Of a stretch of DNA of 64,000 nucleotides, positions 1 to 10,043 are shown piece after piece. The translations under genes were made by a program, and so were the position numbers. The stretch lies in the NCBI RefSeq assembly GCF_026248825.1, contig NZ_CP110973.1, positions 3,927,501 through 3,991,500 on the forward strand, written 5' to 3'. Position 1 is the stretch's first letter. Each line of letters opens with the position of its first letter. The notes below the pieces were generated by a model. The model did no database searches, was not told where the DNA came from, and saw only the letters and a program-made list of their open reading frames with translations. This DNA is from Larkinella insperata. GTDB taxonomy: Bacteria; Bacteroidota; Bacteroidia; Cytophagales; Spirosomataceae.

Positions 1-988
<988 letters not shown>

Positions 989-1105
989 GTTGACATTGTT
1001 GGTGGGAGTCTGGTGATTGTGAATCTCTTTCTTCTTAAAGAAGCTTAAAAAAGAACCATCCACGGTAGGTGTGTCCGTTGAGGCACAGCACCGCACGAGC
1101 TGGGA

Positions 1106-1215
1106 TGGTGGCAAGGGTGCGGGGGAACACCTCTTCCCATACCGAACAGAGCCGTTAAGCCCCGTTACGCCGATGGTACTGGAGTCACTTCCGGGAGAGT
1201 AGGTTGCCGCCACCA
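1106..1215 (+). rRNA. 5S ribosomal RNA
   Basis: About 118 bases after the 23S gene lies a 110-nt sequence with the 5S hallmarks: the loop segment cctcttcccataccgaacag at 1130-1149 and the 3' segment gggagagtaggt at 1193-1204. The ends were set by helix I: tggtggc at 1106-1112 pairs perfectly with gccacca at 1209-1215. No tRNA is visible between 23S and 5S. Processing may leave a few extra bases on either side. Confidence 0.95.
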
Positions 1216-1225
1216 CAGATTATCC

Positions 1226-1262
1226 GTCCCCATTTCAGCAATGAGATGGGGACTTTTTTTTG
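1226..1262 (+). terminator. Intrinsic terminator of the rRNA operon
   Basis: Two 12-nt arms (1226-1237 and 1242-1253, one G-T wobble) close on a GCAA tetraloop and are followed directly by a run of eight T. This is a textbook Rho-independent terminator, 10 bases after the 5S gene. Confidence 0.93.
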
Positions 1263-1660
1263 CGTTTATATTTCCAATATCTTTCGGTCGCTAACTTGGT
1301 GCTTCTGTTTCGAATTTTATAACTAAGTGGCTTCCAGCTTCATTTATTATTCATTAGTGATTTTACAAGACGACAGATTTCCTCCCAAACATTTTATTGA
1401 TGAAACTCCGAGTAAAGTATGCCTGACAATAGATTGTTTCTGTTTATAATTCCGTATCGGAGTGGCTATTTTCCTTATGCTTAACTAGAAACTATTTTAA
1501 TCAAATCAATAAGAGTAGAGGCAGTTAGGAGCAGATATAAGAAAAATTAGTACGAATAGGAGAGTTGTCGGCCTTTCGCTCCCTTTTTAAAATAGCAACT
1601 GAGTCGTTTCAGTTGCTATTTTAAAAAGGGAAAAGTTATTTACCCAAAATAATACCAGCG
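1263..1660. other. Gene-free spacer after the rRNA operon
   Basis: About 400 AT-rich bases lie between the rrn terminator and the stop codon of the M1 peptidase gene. Apart from the perfect hairpin at 1581-1630 I see no reading frame, RNA gene or repeat in it. Confidence 0.7.
1581..1630 (-). terminator. Perfect 22-bp hairpin downstream of the peptidase operon
   Basis: Arms 1581-1602 and 1609-1630 are perfect reverse complements around a 6-nt loop. Each arm carries an A/T-rich block next to a CCC/GGG end. It lies 31 bases beyond the leftward M1 peptidase stop and is most simply the terminator of that operon; because it is symmetrical it could also block rightward transcription leaking from the rRNA operon. 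Confidence 0.75.
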
Positions 1661-3319
1661 TCAAGATTTCGGCTGAACCAACGAACGAACCAGAACATAG
1701 TAATTTGGATCACTGGTTAGAGTAGTTATGCCGGGGGTAGGCACGGTTTGCCACTGGGTGGTCGGTTTTAAAATCTTGTTGGGACCGTTCTTATTAAAAC
1801 ATACTTGCACCGGCATGTCAAAGCCGTTTACGCAATTTGCCCAACGGTACTGCAGCTTGTTGTTCGCAATCCGGTATTCTAGCGTTGGAATGCGGGTATC
1901 GCGTAGATACTGATCGAAGACTTTCTGAAAATCGATGCCAGATTGCCGACTGATGTATTGCTCAATTTGCTTCCCTTCTACGGTTTGATGATAAAACGTT
2001 TTATTCATTCCCCGCAGAATAGCCCGCCACTTATCATCATTGCCAATAATCTGGCGAATTGTATGTAGCAAGTTCCCACCTTTGTAGTACATGTCTCCGG
2101 ATCCGGCATGGTTGACGTTATAAACACCAACGATAGGGCGATCATTGCGGATGAGAGCCCGGCAACCTATCACGTAAGCCGCCCCGGCCTCTTTGCCGTA
2201 GTAGTATTCCGTGTAAAGGTTTTCGGAATAGTTGGTGAAGCTTTCGTGCACCCACATATCCGCAACATCCTTATACGTAATGTTGTTAGCAAACCATTCG
2301 TGGCCGGATTCGTGAATAATGATGAAATCCCACAGCAAACCGAAACCGCTGCCCGATAAGTCTCTGCCCAGATAGCCGTTCTGAAAACGATTTCCGTAGG
2401 TAACAGAACTTTGGTGTTCCATGCCCAAATACGGTGTTTCAACTAATTTGTAACTGTCTTCGTAAAACGGATATGGCCCAAACCAATGTTCAAATGCTTT
2501 AAGCATCGGCTTTACCTGCTGAAATTGGCGACGCGCTGAATCTTCATGTTCCCGTAGCGCATAGAACGTCAAGTCCAATTTACCTTTTTCGCCTTGCAGC
2601 GTATCCGACCAGTGAATGTAATCCCCTACGTTCAGATTGACCCCGTAATTATTGATTGGGTTGCTAACGAACCAATCGAACGTATGAGTGCCATCGTTGT
2701 GCTCCGTAACGCGCCGTAGCCGTCCGTTCGAAACGTCGGTGAGACCTTTTGGCACGGTGACGCTGATCAGCATGCTGTCGGGTTCGTCGTACATGTGATC
2801 CTTGCAAGGCCACCACGAACTGGCCCCCAGGCCCTGGCAGGCCGTAGCGATAAACCACTTCCCGCCTTTATCGCGCTTCCAGACAAAACCGCCATCCCAG
2901 GGCGCCCGTTTGGCCTTTCTGGGTTGGCCAGCGTAAAAAATTTGAACGGACTCGGTTTTTCCAGTCTCCTGCTTTTTCTGAAGGGTCACAAAGTACGCAT
3001 TACCGTCTTGCCGGAAAGATAGCTCTTTGCCATCCTGTACCACTTTCTGCACTTTCAGTGGACGCTGTAAATCGACCTGCATGGTTTGGTTAGGCTGCAA
3101 AACACGGTATTGAATCGTGGTGCTACCGCTGATGGAACTGTCGGCGGTGTTGAGCTTGACCTGCAAATGATAATAGGCCAGATCCCACCAAATCCGCTGG
3201 GGAGTGATGGACCCGCGCAGCGTATCATCGTGCGTAAACGCATACTTCTGGGCCGAAACTGATAAGGAGAGAAACAGACCTGCACTGATCCAGATGATTT
3301 TCTGAAGGGCATTCATCAT
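1661..3319 (-). CDS. M1 family metallopeptidase (aminopeptidase N-like), secreted
   Basis: A 552-residue zinc aminopeptidase expected to remove N-terminal residues from peptides in the periplasm or outside the cell. The zinc motif HESGH (His336, Glu337, His340) with third ligand Glu359 (VHESFTNY) is present, preceded by a GMEHQSS segment in the place of the family's GxMEN exopeptidase motif (Asn replaced by His). The N-terminus from ATG 3319 is a signal peptide ending near SLSVSA. An upstream TTG at 3355 in the same frame would add 12 residues and bury the signal peptide, so it was not used. At 552 residues it lacks the long C-terminal helical domain of E. coli PepN (about 870 residues). It follows the DPP-IV-like gene by 37 bases and probably shares its transcript. 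Confidence 0.9.
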   Translation of the reverse strand: MMNALQKIIWISAGLFLSLSVSAQKYAFTHDDTLRGSITPQRIWWDLAYYHLQVKLNTADSSISGSTTIQYRVLQPNQTMQVDLQRPLKVQKVVQDGKELSFRQDGNAYFVTLQKKQETGKTESVQIFYAGQPRKAKRAPWDGGFVWKRDKGGKWFIATACQGLGASSWWPCKDHMYDEPDSMLISVTVPKGLTDVSNGRLRRVTEHNDGTHTFDWFVSNPINNYGVNLNVGDYIHWSDTLQGEKGKLDLTFYALREHEDSARRQFQQVKPMLKAFEHWFGPYPFYEDSYKLVETPYLGMEHQSSVTYGNRFQNGYLGRDLSGSGFGLLWDFIIIHESGHEWFANNITYKDVADMWVHESFTNYSENLYTEYYYGKEAGAAYVIGCRALIRNDRPIVGVYNVNHAGSGDMYYKGGNLLHTIRQIIGNDDKWRAILRGMNKTFYHQTVEGKQIEQYISRQSGIDFQKVFDQYLRDTRIPTLEYRIANNKLQYRWANCVNGFDMPVQVCFNKNGPNKILKPTTQWQTVPTPGITTLTSDPNYYVLVRSLVQPKS

Positions 3320-3356
3320 AAAGGCTTTAAAACTTTCAGGTTTTGGATGTCGCAAA

Positions 3357-5534
3357 TTAACGGGCTCCCGGAGGGCAGTGCTCCAGTAAATAATTGGTAT
3401 AAAGGGTACGCAGGTGCTGGCTGGTACCTTCCCCCTCGGAGATGCTGTGTGTGCGATTCGGATAGGGCATGACCTGGAACTGCTTGTTGTGCTTCACCAG
3501 TTCATCAATCAGTACTTCGGCATTAGAGTAGTGAACGTTATCATCGCCCGTGCCATGAATATAAAGCAAGTTTCCCCGCAAATTTTTGGCGTACGTAATG
3601 GGTGAACCCGCTACAAAATCTTCCCGGTTTTCCTGCGGTAATCCCATGTACCGTTCCTGATAGATATTGTCGTAGAAGAGCTGGTTGCCAACAGCCGCAA
3701 TGGAAATCCCGGTTTTGTAAATCTCTGGATACTGAAACAACAGATGAAGTGTGGTGGAACCGCCCCCGCTCCAGCCCCAGACGGCCACCCGGCTTGTATC
3801 CAGGTAAGAACGTTGCTCAAAAAGCTTTTTAGCACCCATCGCCTGATCGCGTACGTTGATCCGGCCAATTTGCCGGTATATAGCTTTGCGCCAGGCCGTA
3901 CCCTTGAGCGTTGGTGTACCGCGGTTGTCCAGCGCAACGTAGCAATAACCGGCTTTAGCCATATCACCTTCGAAGAGGTTATTGTAGCCCGCCGAAAACA
4001 CATCGTTGGTGGTCGTGCTGGCAGGTTCACCGTAGACGTAGAAGACGACCGGATATTTCTTGGTACTATCAAAATTGGCGGGTTTTCGCATCCAGCCGTC
4101 CAGCGTCACTCCGTCGGCGGTGGTAACCGTGAAAAATTCCATATTCCGGGGTGTTTGGATGTTCGGTGCACGGCGGGAAGCAGCCGCCCGCAGTACCTGA
4201 TGATCCGCTAGCCGAATCCAGTTGCTGGCCGGAGGAGTCTGGTGGCTGTTGAACGAATGCATGGCAAACTGTCCACCGGGCGCGATGTCGTAAGTGTGCG
4301 TACCCACCTGGTTAACCGGAGAAATGCGTTCCAGCTTACCTTTACCGTCCATTCTGGTGCGGAACAAATACCGCTGGGTGGGATTGATGGGGGAAGCGAT
4401 GAAGTAGATGTACCGGTTGCGTTCGTCGATGGCGCTAATGCCGGCGATGTCGTAAGAACCCGGCGTAAGCAACACGGTTTTCTTTCCATCCCGGCTTACC
4501 TGGTAAAGGTGCCGCCAGCCGTCTTTCTCAGATACCCAAATAAATGATTTGCCACCTTCGAGCCACGGCCAGCCCCCCGGGGTGCCGGCGTGTGCCTCAA
4601 TCCAGGTCGTGCTGGTTTCGCGGTGAATGGGAGTGATTGTGCCGGTAGACGGTTGGGCGACGAAAAGCAGGCTTTGATTTTGCTTGCGGTTGAGCTGCTC
4701 AATAATCAGATCATTACCGGTTGGAAACCACTCCATCTGGACCAGATAGTGCTGCTGTGGATCGCCCGGAACGGCCAGCCAGCGAGTTTCTCCGCCGGTA
4801 GCCTGCACCACCCCAACGCGGGCCGGTGACGGTGATTCGCCCACTTTCGGGTATTCAACGGGAATGACACGGGAGTAAATCGAATCGGTGGTGTTCAGCA
4901 TCAGATAATCGCGGATGGCGCTGGCGTCGATCTGCCAGTAGGCAATCTGCTTGCTGTCGGGGCTCCAGCGAAAACCGTCGCGGCAGCCGAATTCCTCTTC
5001 ATAAGCCCAGTCGAAGGTACCGTTGATGCGTTTACGCGTACCGTCAGTGGTCAGCGGAGTTGTCTGGCCGCTTGCAACGTCTTCCACAAACAGATTATTC
5101 CGGCTTACGTAAGCCACTTTTGTACCGTCGGGCGACAACTTGGCGTAGAGCAGCGACTGACTCGGCTGGCTTTTGCCGATCTGCCGCAACTGGTTGGTTT
5201 TCCGGTTGAGCAAGTAATAGTCTCCCCGGCTGTTGTAGCGCCAGACGCGGGCGGTGTTGGTGAAGACCAGGACCGTTGATGAGTCCGGGCTGAACGCAAA
5301 ACTGGCGATTTCCAACGGTTTTCCGGAGCCGGGCGGGGTCAGTTGTTCTTTGGTAACTAACGGAGTTTCCCGACCAGATACCACGTCGGTTCGCAGAATG
5401 GCTTCCCGATTGGACGACAGGTAGGCCTTTCCGTCGGGAGTCCAGCGAATGCCCTGGAATTGGGCCGTCGAAGTCTGGCTAAAAGCGGTAAAAAAAATGC
5501 CGATGAAGAGTAATGTTCTTAAGTTAAGCGTCAT
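3357..5534 (-). CDS. Dipeptidyl peptidase IV-like S9 serine peptidase
   Basis: A 725-residue secreted S9B peptidase. An N-terminal signal peptide (ending near FSQTSTA) is followed by a beta-propeller and a C-terminal alpha/beta hydrolase domain. The catalytic triad is visible: Ser589 in GWSGGG, Asp in the GDDNVH motif (664-665) and His696 in PNRTHS. The double-Glu motif that binds the substrate amino terminus in DPP-IV is present as DWAYEEEFG. The family removes Xaa-Pro or Xaa-Ala dipeptides. Family members often have GWSYGG; here Tyr is Gly. Starting at ATG 5534, five bases after the AraC stop, it probably forms an operon with the AraC gene upstream and the M1 peptidase downstream. Its position opposite hydroxyproline catabolism genes suggests use of proline- or hydroxyproline-rich peptides (inference). 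Confidence 0.92.
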   Translation of the reverse strand: MTLNLRTLLFIGIFFTAFSQTSTAQFQGIRWTPDGKAYLSSNREAILRTDVVSGRETPLVTKEQLTPPGSGKPLEIASFAFSPDSSTVLVFTNTARVWRYNSRGDYYLLNRKTNQLRQIGKSQPSQSLLYAKLSPDGTKVAYVSRNNLFVEDVASGQTTPLTTDGTRKRINGTFDWAYEEEFGCRDGFRWSPDSKQIAYWQIDASAIRDYLMLNTTDSIYSRVIPVEYPKVGESPSPARVGVVQATGGETRWLAVPGDPQQHYLVQMEWFPTGNDLIIEQLNRKQNQSLLFVAQPSTGTITPIHRETSTTWIEAHAGTPGGWPWLEGGKSFIWVSEKDGWRHLYQVSRDGKKTVLLTPGSYDIAGISAIDERNRYIYFIASPINPTQRYLFRTRMDGKGKLERISPVNQVGTHTYDIAPGGQFAMHSFNSHQTPPASNWIRLADHQVLRAAASRRAPNIQTPRNMEFFTVTTADGVTLDGWMRKPANFDSTKKYPVVFYVYGEPASTTTNDVFSAGYNNLFEGDMAKAGYCYVALDNRGTPTLKGTAWRKAIYRQIGRINVRDQAMGAKKLFEQRSYLDTSRVAVWGWSGGGSTTLHLLFQYPEIYKTGISIAAVGNQLFYDNIYQERYMGLPQENREDFVAGSPITYAKNLRGNLLYIHGTGDDNVHYSNAEVLIDELVKHNKQFQVMPYPNRTHSISEGEGTSQHLRTLYTNYLLEHCPPGAR

Positions 5535-5539
5535 AATTT

Positions 5540-6403
5540 TTAGAAGAGGGCTTTAATATACTGACCCGGTGTCAGGTTGGTGATCAGTTTAAATTGTCGG
5601 TTAAAGTTGGATAAATTAGTGTAGCCGCACGAAAAAGCAATTTGACTAATGGGTAACTTCGATTCCTGCAACAACCGGCAGGCGTGTTCAATCCGTACTT
5701 CGTTGAGTAGCTGTGAAAACGTTTTCCGGGTGTGGAGCCGAAAAAAACGGCAAAAGGCACTCGGTGTCAGGTGCGCCTGGGCGGCAACTTCTTCCAGCGT
5801 AATGGGAGTGGCATAATGGTTCAGGATGTAAGTAAAGACATTGTCGAGACGCTGGTGATCGTCGGGACGCCGGGCCTGTTCGTAAGCCGTGATCGACAGG
5901 ATTTCACGCCTGGAATCGGAGGCCATGCCGTCCAGAACCGTCAGCAGTGTTATTAATTGCTCGAAAGGCCGCAGCTTGTGCAACTGTTCCATGTGTGTTG
6001 TCAGGGAAGCCGCTTCACTGAACCGGATTCGAACGCCGTGCCGGGCTTCCTGAAAAAGCTGGTCCAGGTGGTCCAGTTCGGGCATCCCGAAAACGGTTTG
6101 TTTCAGGTGATCGGGGTGCAGGTAGACCGAGTACGATAAAGCCCGGTGAGCCGTATCGGGCGCAAAATAGTCGGGGTCGTTCCGAAAAACATGCGGCAGG
6201 TTTGCTCCCAGTAATAAAAGATCGTAGGGGCGAAACCGGTCGATGCGGTCGCCAACCACCTGCGTTCCCACGCTTTCCCTGATCAGGGTCAATTGCAGCT
6301 CCGGGTGAAAATGTAGCCGGTCGTAAAAATGCGGGCCGTCGTCGACCTGCACCCGAAACGAGCGATCATCCACTGTAGGAACCCGGAACAACAGTGGCTT
6401 CAT
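5540..6403 (-). CDS. AraC family transcriptional regulator
   Basis: 287 residues. The N-terminal part is a cupin-like sensor domain (histidine-containing FHPELQLTLI segment). The last ~100 residues form the double helix-turn-helix of AraC/XylS proteins (LEEVAAQAHLTPSAFCRFFR, then ISQIAFSCGYTNLSNFNRQF). The gene starts at ATG 6403 and is divergent from the hydroxyproline genes at 6683, with two peptidase genes following it on the same strand. That arrangement suits a regulator of both arms, with hydroxyproline or a pathway product as the likely effector (inference). A 15-bp direct repeat in the divergent promoter is a candidate binding site. Confidence 0.9.
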   Translation of the reverse strand: MKPLLFRVPTVDDRSFRVQVDDGPHFYDRLHFHPELQLTLIRESVGTQVVGDRIDRFRPYDLLLLGANLPHVFRNDPDYFAPDTAHRALSYSVYLHPDHLKQTVFGMPELDHLDQLFQEARHGVRIRFSEAASLTTHMEQLHKLRPFEQLITLLTVLDGMASDSRREILSITAYEQARRPDDHQRLDNVFTYILNHYATPITLEEVAAQAHLTPSAFCRFFRLHTRKTFSQLLNEVRIEHACRLLQESKLPISQIAFSCGYTNLSNFNRQFKLITNLTPGQYIKALF

Positions 6404-6492
6404 CCGATGCAGTTAAAGTAGTAAATAAAACCGAAGAGGAACGTGAAACGCAGTGTCATATGATCTGAGGGCTTAGGGTGATGAAGTTTACC

Positions 6493-6568
6493 AAAGTAGC
6501 AAAAGAAATGGAAATTGATACTGAATTAGTCTGTTTTTTGTGGCTGATTAATGAAAGTGGCAAAAAAA
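6493..6568. promoter_or_regulatory. Direct repeat in the divergent promoter, candidate AraC sites
   Basis: Two 15-base copies, AAAGTAGCAAAAGAA at 6493-6507 and AAAGTGGCAAAAAAA at 6554-6568, match at 13 positions and lie 61 bases apart, close to six helical turns. AraC-family dimers commonly bind direct repeats on one DNA face. The assignment rests only on position and symmetry; the A-rich sequence makes chance similarity possible. Confidence 0.35.
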
Positions 6569-6682
6569 GTACTAGAACTAATCAATCTTTGTGAAGTGCT
6601 ACCCTGATTTATTCCCCAACTTTGTTCTGGCCAAAGCCGCCAATTTCTTCTGTTTCGTTTAACTGACTTATCCTCAAATCTC

Positions 6683-7594
6683 ATGGCAACTTCTGTACAA
6701 TGGCAAGGTGTTTACCCTGCGCTCCTCACGCCGTTTACGGCTTCCGATGAACTGGATCTGCCGCTGTTTGTCAAAAATATTCATGCCCAACTGGATGCGG
6801 GTGTTCACGGATTGATCATTGCCGGATCGCTGGGGGAAGTCAGCACGCTAACGGGTTCGGAGAAGTTGTCGTTGCTGGAGTCGGCGCGGGAAACCGTCAA
6901 TGGCCGGGTGCCGGTCATCATGAACATTGCCGAAACCACCACCCGCGAAGCCGTACGGGGCGCCCGGGAAGCCGAGGAAAAAGGAGCCGACGGACTCATG
7001 GTGTTGCCGCCCATGCGGTATTTTGCCGACGCCCGCGAAACCGTTGCGTTTTTCAAGGCCATTGCGCAGGAGACTTCGCTGCCGATCATGATCTACAACA
7101 ATCCGATTGATTACAAGATCATGACCACGGTAGCCATGTTTGAAGAACTGGCTAAACTGCCCAACATTCAGGCCGTTAAGGAATCAACCCGCGACCTGAC
7201 CAACATCGCCCGGATGCGGAATGCATTTGGCGACCGGTACCGGCTGCTCGGTGGGGTCGATACGCTCGCGCTGGAGTCGCTGTCGGCCGGAGCCGATGGC
7301 TGGGTGGCCGGTCTGGTCGATGCGTTTCCGCTGGAAACCGTTACCCTTTACGACCTGGTGAAAGCGGGCCGGATGGATGAAGCCCGGAGCCTGTACTTCT
7401 GGTTTATGCCGTTGCTGGAGCTGGACATTCACCCCAAGCTTGTGCAATACATCAAACTGGCCGCGGCCGCGGTGGGTATTGGTTCGGAATACGTCCGGGC
7501 ACCGCGTCTGACACTGGTGGGCGAAGAACGGGAACGGGTTTTGGGAATCATTGAAGCCGCTCTGGCCGTTCGCCCGAGCCTGCAAACGGCGTAA
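6683..7594 (+). CDS. DapA/DHDPS family lyase, probable pyrroline-4-hydroxy-2-carboxylate deaminase
   Basis: 303 residues with the TIM-barrel signature of the DHDPS/N-acetylneuraminate lyase family: GSLGEVSTLT near residue 48, Tyr138 in YNNP and Schiff-base Lys166 in VKEST. Real lysine-pathway DapA enzymes share these residues, so the specific call comes from context. It is followed by a 4-hydroxyproline epimerase and a D-amino-acid dehydrogenase, the set known in Pseudomonas trans-4-hydroxy-L-proline catabolism. There a DapA homologue deaminates cis-4-hydroxy-D-proline's oxidation product to alpha-ketoglutarate semialdehyde. It starts at ATG 6683 and is first in a three-gene operon. Another 2-oxo-acid aldolase is the main alternative. 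Confidence 0.82.
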   Translation: MATSVQWQGVYPALLTPFTASDELDLPLFVKNIHAQLDAGVHGLIIAGSLGEVSTLTGSEKLSLLESARETVNGRVPVIMNIAETTTREAVRGAREAEEKGADGLMVLPPMRYFADARETVAFFKAIAQETSLPIMIYNNPIDYKIMTTVAMFEELAKLPNIQAVKESTRDLTNIARMRNAFGDRYRLLGGVDTLALESLSAGADGWVAGLVDAFPLETVTLYDLVKAGRMDEARSLYFWFMPLLELDIHPKLVQYIKLAAAAVGIGSEYVRAPRLTLVGEERERVLGIIEAALAVRPSLQTA

Positions 7595-7639
7595 CGTTTC
7601 TTTGTTGCCTATTTTCGAAAACGGTTTTCAACCAGTTTT

Positions 7640-8641
7640 ATGAATTATAATTTTTTCTGCATCGACGCGCATACCTGCGGCAATCCGGTGCGGGTTGTAA
7701 CCGGGGGCAGCATTCCGCACCTGACGGGAGCAACCATGAGCGAAAAGCGGCAGCATTTCCTGCGCGAGTACGACTGGATTCGCAAAAGCCTGATGTTTGA
7801 ACCCCGCGGGCACGATATGATGTCGGGCAGCATTTTGTATCCGCCAACCGACCCGGCCAACGACGCGGGCGTGCTGTTTATTGAAACCTCGGGTTGCCTG
7901 CCCATGTGCGGCCACGGCACCATTGGTACGGTTACGGTCGCCATCGAGCAGGGGTTGGTCGTACCCAAAACGCCGGGGGTACTGAACCTGGAAGTGCCCG
8001 CCGGACTGGTCCGCGCCGAATACCGTCAGGAAGGCCGGAAAGTAAAATCCGTGAAAATTACGAACGTCAAGTCGTATCTGGCGGCTGAGAGTCTGACGGT
8101 CGAGTGTCCGGATTTGGGAACGCTGACGGTGGATGTCGCTTACGGGGGAAACTTCTACGCCATTGTTGACCCGCAGGCCAATTTTCCCGGTTTGCAGCAC
8201 TTCAAGGCCGAACAGCTCATCAGCTGGGCGCGCGTGATGCGGCAACGGCTCAACGAACAGTACACGTTTGTGCACCCCGAAAATCCGACGATCAACGGCC
8301 TGAGCCACATTTTGTGGACGGGCGAACCGCTGGCGGCTACTTCGACGGCCCGCAACGCGGTTTTCTACGGTGATAAAGCCATTGACCGTTCGCCCTGCGG
8401 AACCGGGACCTCGGCAAGGCTGGCGCAGTGGTACGCCAAAGGCTGGCTAAAACCCGGTCAGGATTTTGTGCACGAAAGCATCATTGGTTCCATCTTCACG
8501 GGCCGGATCGAGCAGGAAACCGAACTGGCGGGCCAATCGGCCATTGTGCCGAGCATTGAAGGCTGGGCAATCATTCACGGTTACAACCACCTTATTCTGG
8601 ACGAGGACGATCCGTACGTACACGGTTTTCAGGTCATATGA
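7640..8641 (+). CDS. 4-hydroxyproline 2-epimerase (proline racemase family)
   Basis: 333 residues. Members invert the alpha carbon of (hydroxy)proline without cofactor using two opposed cysteines. Both are present: Cys90 in MCGHGTIG and Cys253 in DRSPCGTGTSA. Trans-3-hydroxyproline dehydratases of the same family have Thr or Ser at the first position, so epimerase or racemase is favoured. The N-terminal DAHTCGNPVRVV matches the family's HTxGxPxRVV substrate motif. The stop codon overlaps the next start in an ATGA, showing translational coupling to the dehydrogenase that would use the D-hydroxyproline product. Proline racemase activity cannot be excluded by sequence alone. Confidence 0.9.
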   Translation: MNYNFFCIDAHTCGNPVRVVTGGSIPHLTGATMSEKRQHFLREYDWIRKSLMFEPRGHDMMSGSILYPPTDPANDAGVLFIETSGCLPMCGHGTIGTVTVAIEQGLVVPKTPGVLNLEVPAGLVRAEYRQEGRKVKSVKITNVKSYLAAESLTVECPDLGTLTVDVAYGGNFYAIVDPQANFPGLQHFKAEQLISWARVMRQRLNEQYTFVHPENPTINGLSHILWTGEPLAATSTARNAVFYGDKAIDRSPCGTGTSARLAQWYAKGWLKPGQDFVHESIIGSIFTGRIEQETELAGQSAIVPSIEGWAIIHGYNHLILDEDDPYVHGFQVI

Positions 8642-9885
8642 AGCACATCGGTATCATTGGGGGCGGAGTTATCGGTTTATGTTCAGCTTATTACCTGAAC
8701 AAAGCCGGCTATCGGGTTACGGTTTTTGATAAAAATCCCATCACTGACGGTTGTTCGTTTGGGAACGCCGGAATGATTGTGCCGAGTCACATCATTCCGC
8801 TGGCCCAGCCGGGCATGATTGCCAAAGGAATGCGGATGTTGATGCGGTCGACCAGCCCGTTCTACATCAAACCACGTCTGAATGCCGATTTGCTCCGCTG
8901 GGGCTGGCTGTTTTATAAACATTCAACCCCCCAACACGTCGAGCGGTCGATTCCGGCTTTGCGTGACATCAGCCTGCTGAGCAAACAGCTCTACCAGGAA
9001 CTGGCCCAAACCGAGGGACTGTCGTTTGGCTGGGAAGAAGTTGGCCTGCTGATGCTGTACAAAACCGCGTCGGCCGAACACGAAATGGCGGAAGAAGCCG
9101 AGGTGGCCAATCAGGCGGGAATTGAAGCCCGGCAATTGTCCGGCGCGCAGGTGCAGGAACTCGAACCAAACGTTCGCGTGAACGTACGGGGCGCTGTTTA
9201 TTTCCCCGGTGATGCGCACCTGAACCCGGGCCAGTTGATCCGGTCGCTGGTAACGTACCTGAAAAAGCAGGGCGTAACCGTGCTGGAAGGGCAGGAGGTA
9301 ACGGGAGTTGGCCGGTCGGGGGCGCGCATTACGTCGGTGCGGACAACAACCGCTGAGCATTCCGTCGATGAGCTGGTGATTGCCGCCGGAGCCTGGTCGC
9401 CCGGGCTGACGCGGTTGTTGGGCCTATCGCTGCCGTTGCAGGGCGGCAAGGGGTATAGTTTCATGGTGAAAAACCAGCAGCCGAACATTCGGGTTCCGGC
9501 CATCATGCTCGAAGCCCGAGCTACGGCTACGCCGATGGGGGCGGATTTGCGGTTTGCCGGAACGCTCGAAGTGGCCGGAACGGATTTGTCGGTGAACATG
9601 AACCGGGTGCGGGGAATCGTCAATTCCATTCAGAATTATTACCCGGAATTGCCCGCCGATCTGCCGGAGGTGTCGAAGGTATGGAGCGGGTTACGGCCCT
9701 GCTCGCCCGATGGATTGCCGTATATTGGCCGGACAACGGGCTTCGAAAACCTGACGCTGGCGACGGGGCACGGTATGATGGGCGTTAGTCTGGGACCGGC
9801 AACGGGGAAGCTGGTTGCGGACTGCGTCGGGAATCACACCCCGGATTTGGACCTGAGTGTTTTCGATCCGTTGCGATTTTCGTAA
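8638..9885 (+). CDS. DadA-like FAD-dependent D-amino-acid (D-hydroxyproline) dehydrogenase
   Basis: 415 residues of the DAO/DadA superfamily. The Rossmann FAD motif GIIGGGVIGLCSAYYL lies at the N-terminus, the GDAHLNPGQLIRSL segment is in the middle, and the flavin-binding C-terminal segment GLRPCSPDGLPYIG is followed by ATGHGMMGVSLGPATG. Its start overlaps the epimerase stop. In the hydroxyproline pathway this step oxidises cis-4-hydroxy-D-proline to pyrroline-4-hydroxy-2-carboxylate, the substrate of the DapA-family enzyme two genes upstream. General D-amino-acid dehydrogenase activity is the alternative. Electrons would go to a quinone or carrier rather than oxygen (family knowledge). Confidence 0.87.
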   Translation: MKHIGIIGGGVIGLCSAYYLNKAGYRVTVFDKNPITDGCSFGNAGMIVPSHIIPLAQPGMIAKGMRMLMRSTSPFYIKPRLNADLLRWGWLFYKHSTPQHVERSIPALRDISLLSKQLYQELAQTEGLSFGWEEVGLLMLYKTASAEHEMAEEAEVANQAGIEARQLSGAQVQELEPNVRVNVRGAVYFPGDAHLNPGQLIRSLVTYLKKQGVTVLEGQEVTGVGRSGARITSVRTTTAEHSVDELVIAAGAWSPGLTRLLGLSLPLQGGKGYSFMVKNQQPNIRVPAIMLEARATATPMGADLRFAGTLEVAGTDLSVNMNRVRGIVNSIQNYYPELPADLPEVSKVWSGLRPCSPDGLPYIGRTTGFENLTLATGHGMMGVSLGPATGKLVADCVGNHTPDLDLSVFDPLRFS

Positions 9886-10043
9886 AAAATGGACCGTTAA
9901 ATCGATAAAAAACCGTTTTTTTGTTCGGTCAGTGGCCTGAATGATCGGAACATTAAAAAAATGCTATCTTTCAGCACTGAATTTACTCGACGTATTTAAG
10001 CTCACGATCTTTCGCACACGGATCGCCCATAACTGTCTCGATC

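Noticed and set aside
9898..9945. Possible weak hairpin terminator (GACCG ... CGGTC) after the D-amino-acid dehydrogenase gene
   Set aside because: Only a 5-bp stem with a long loop; not distinguishable from chance.
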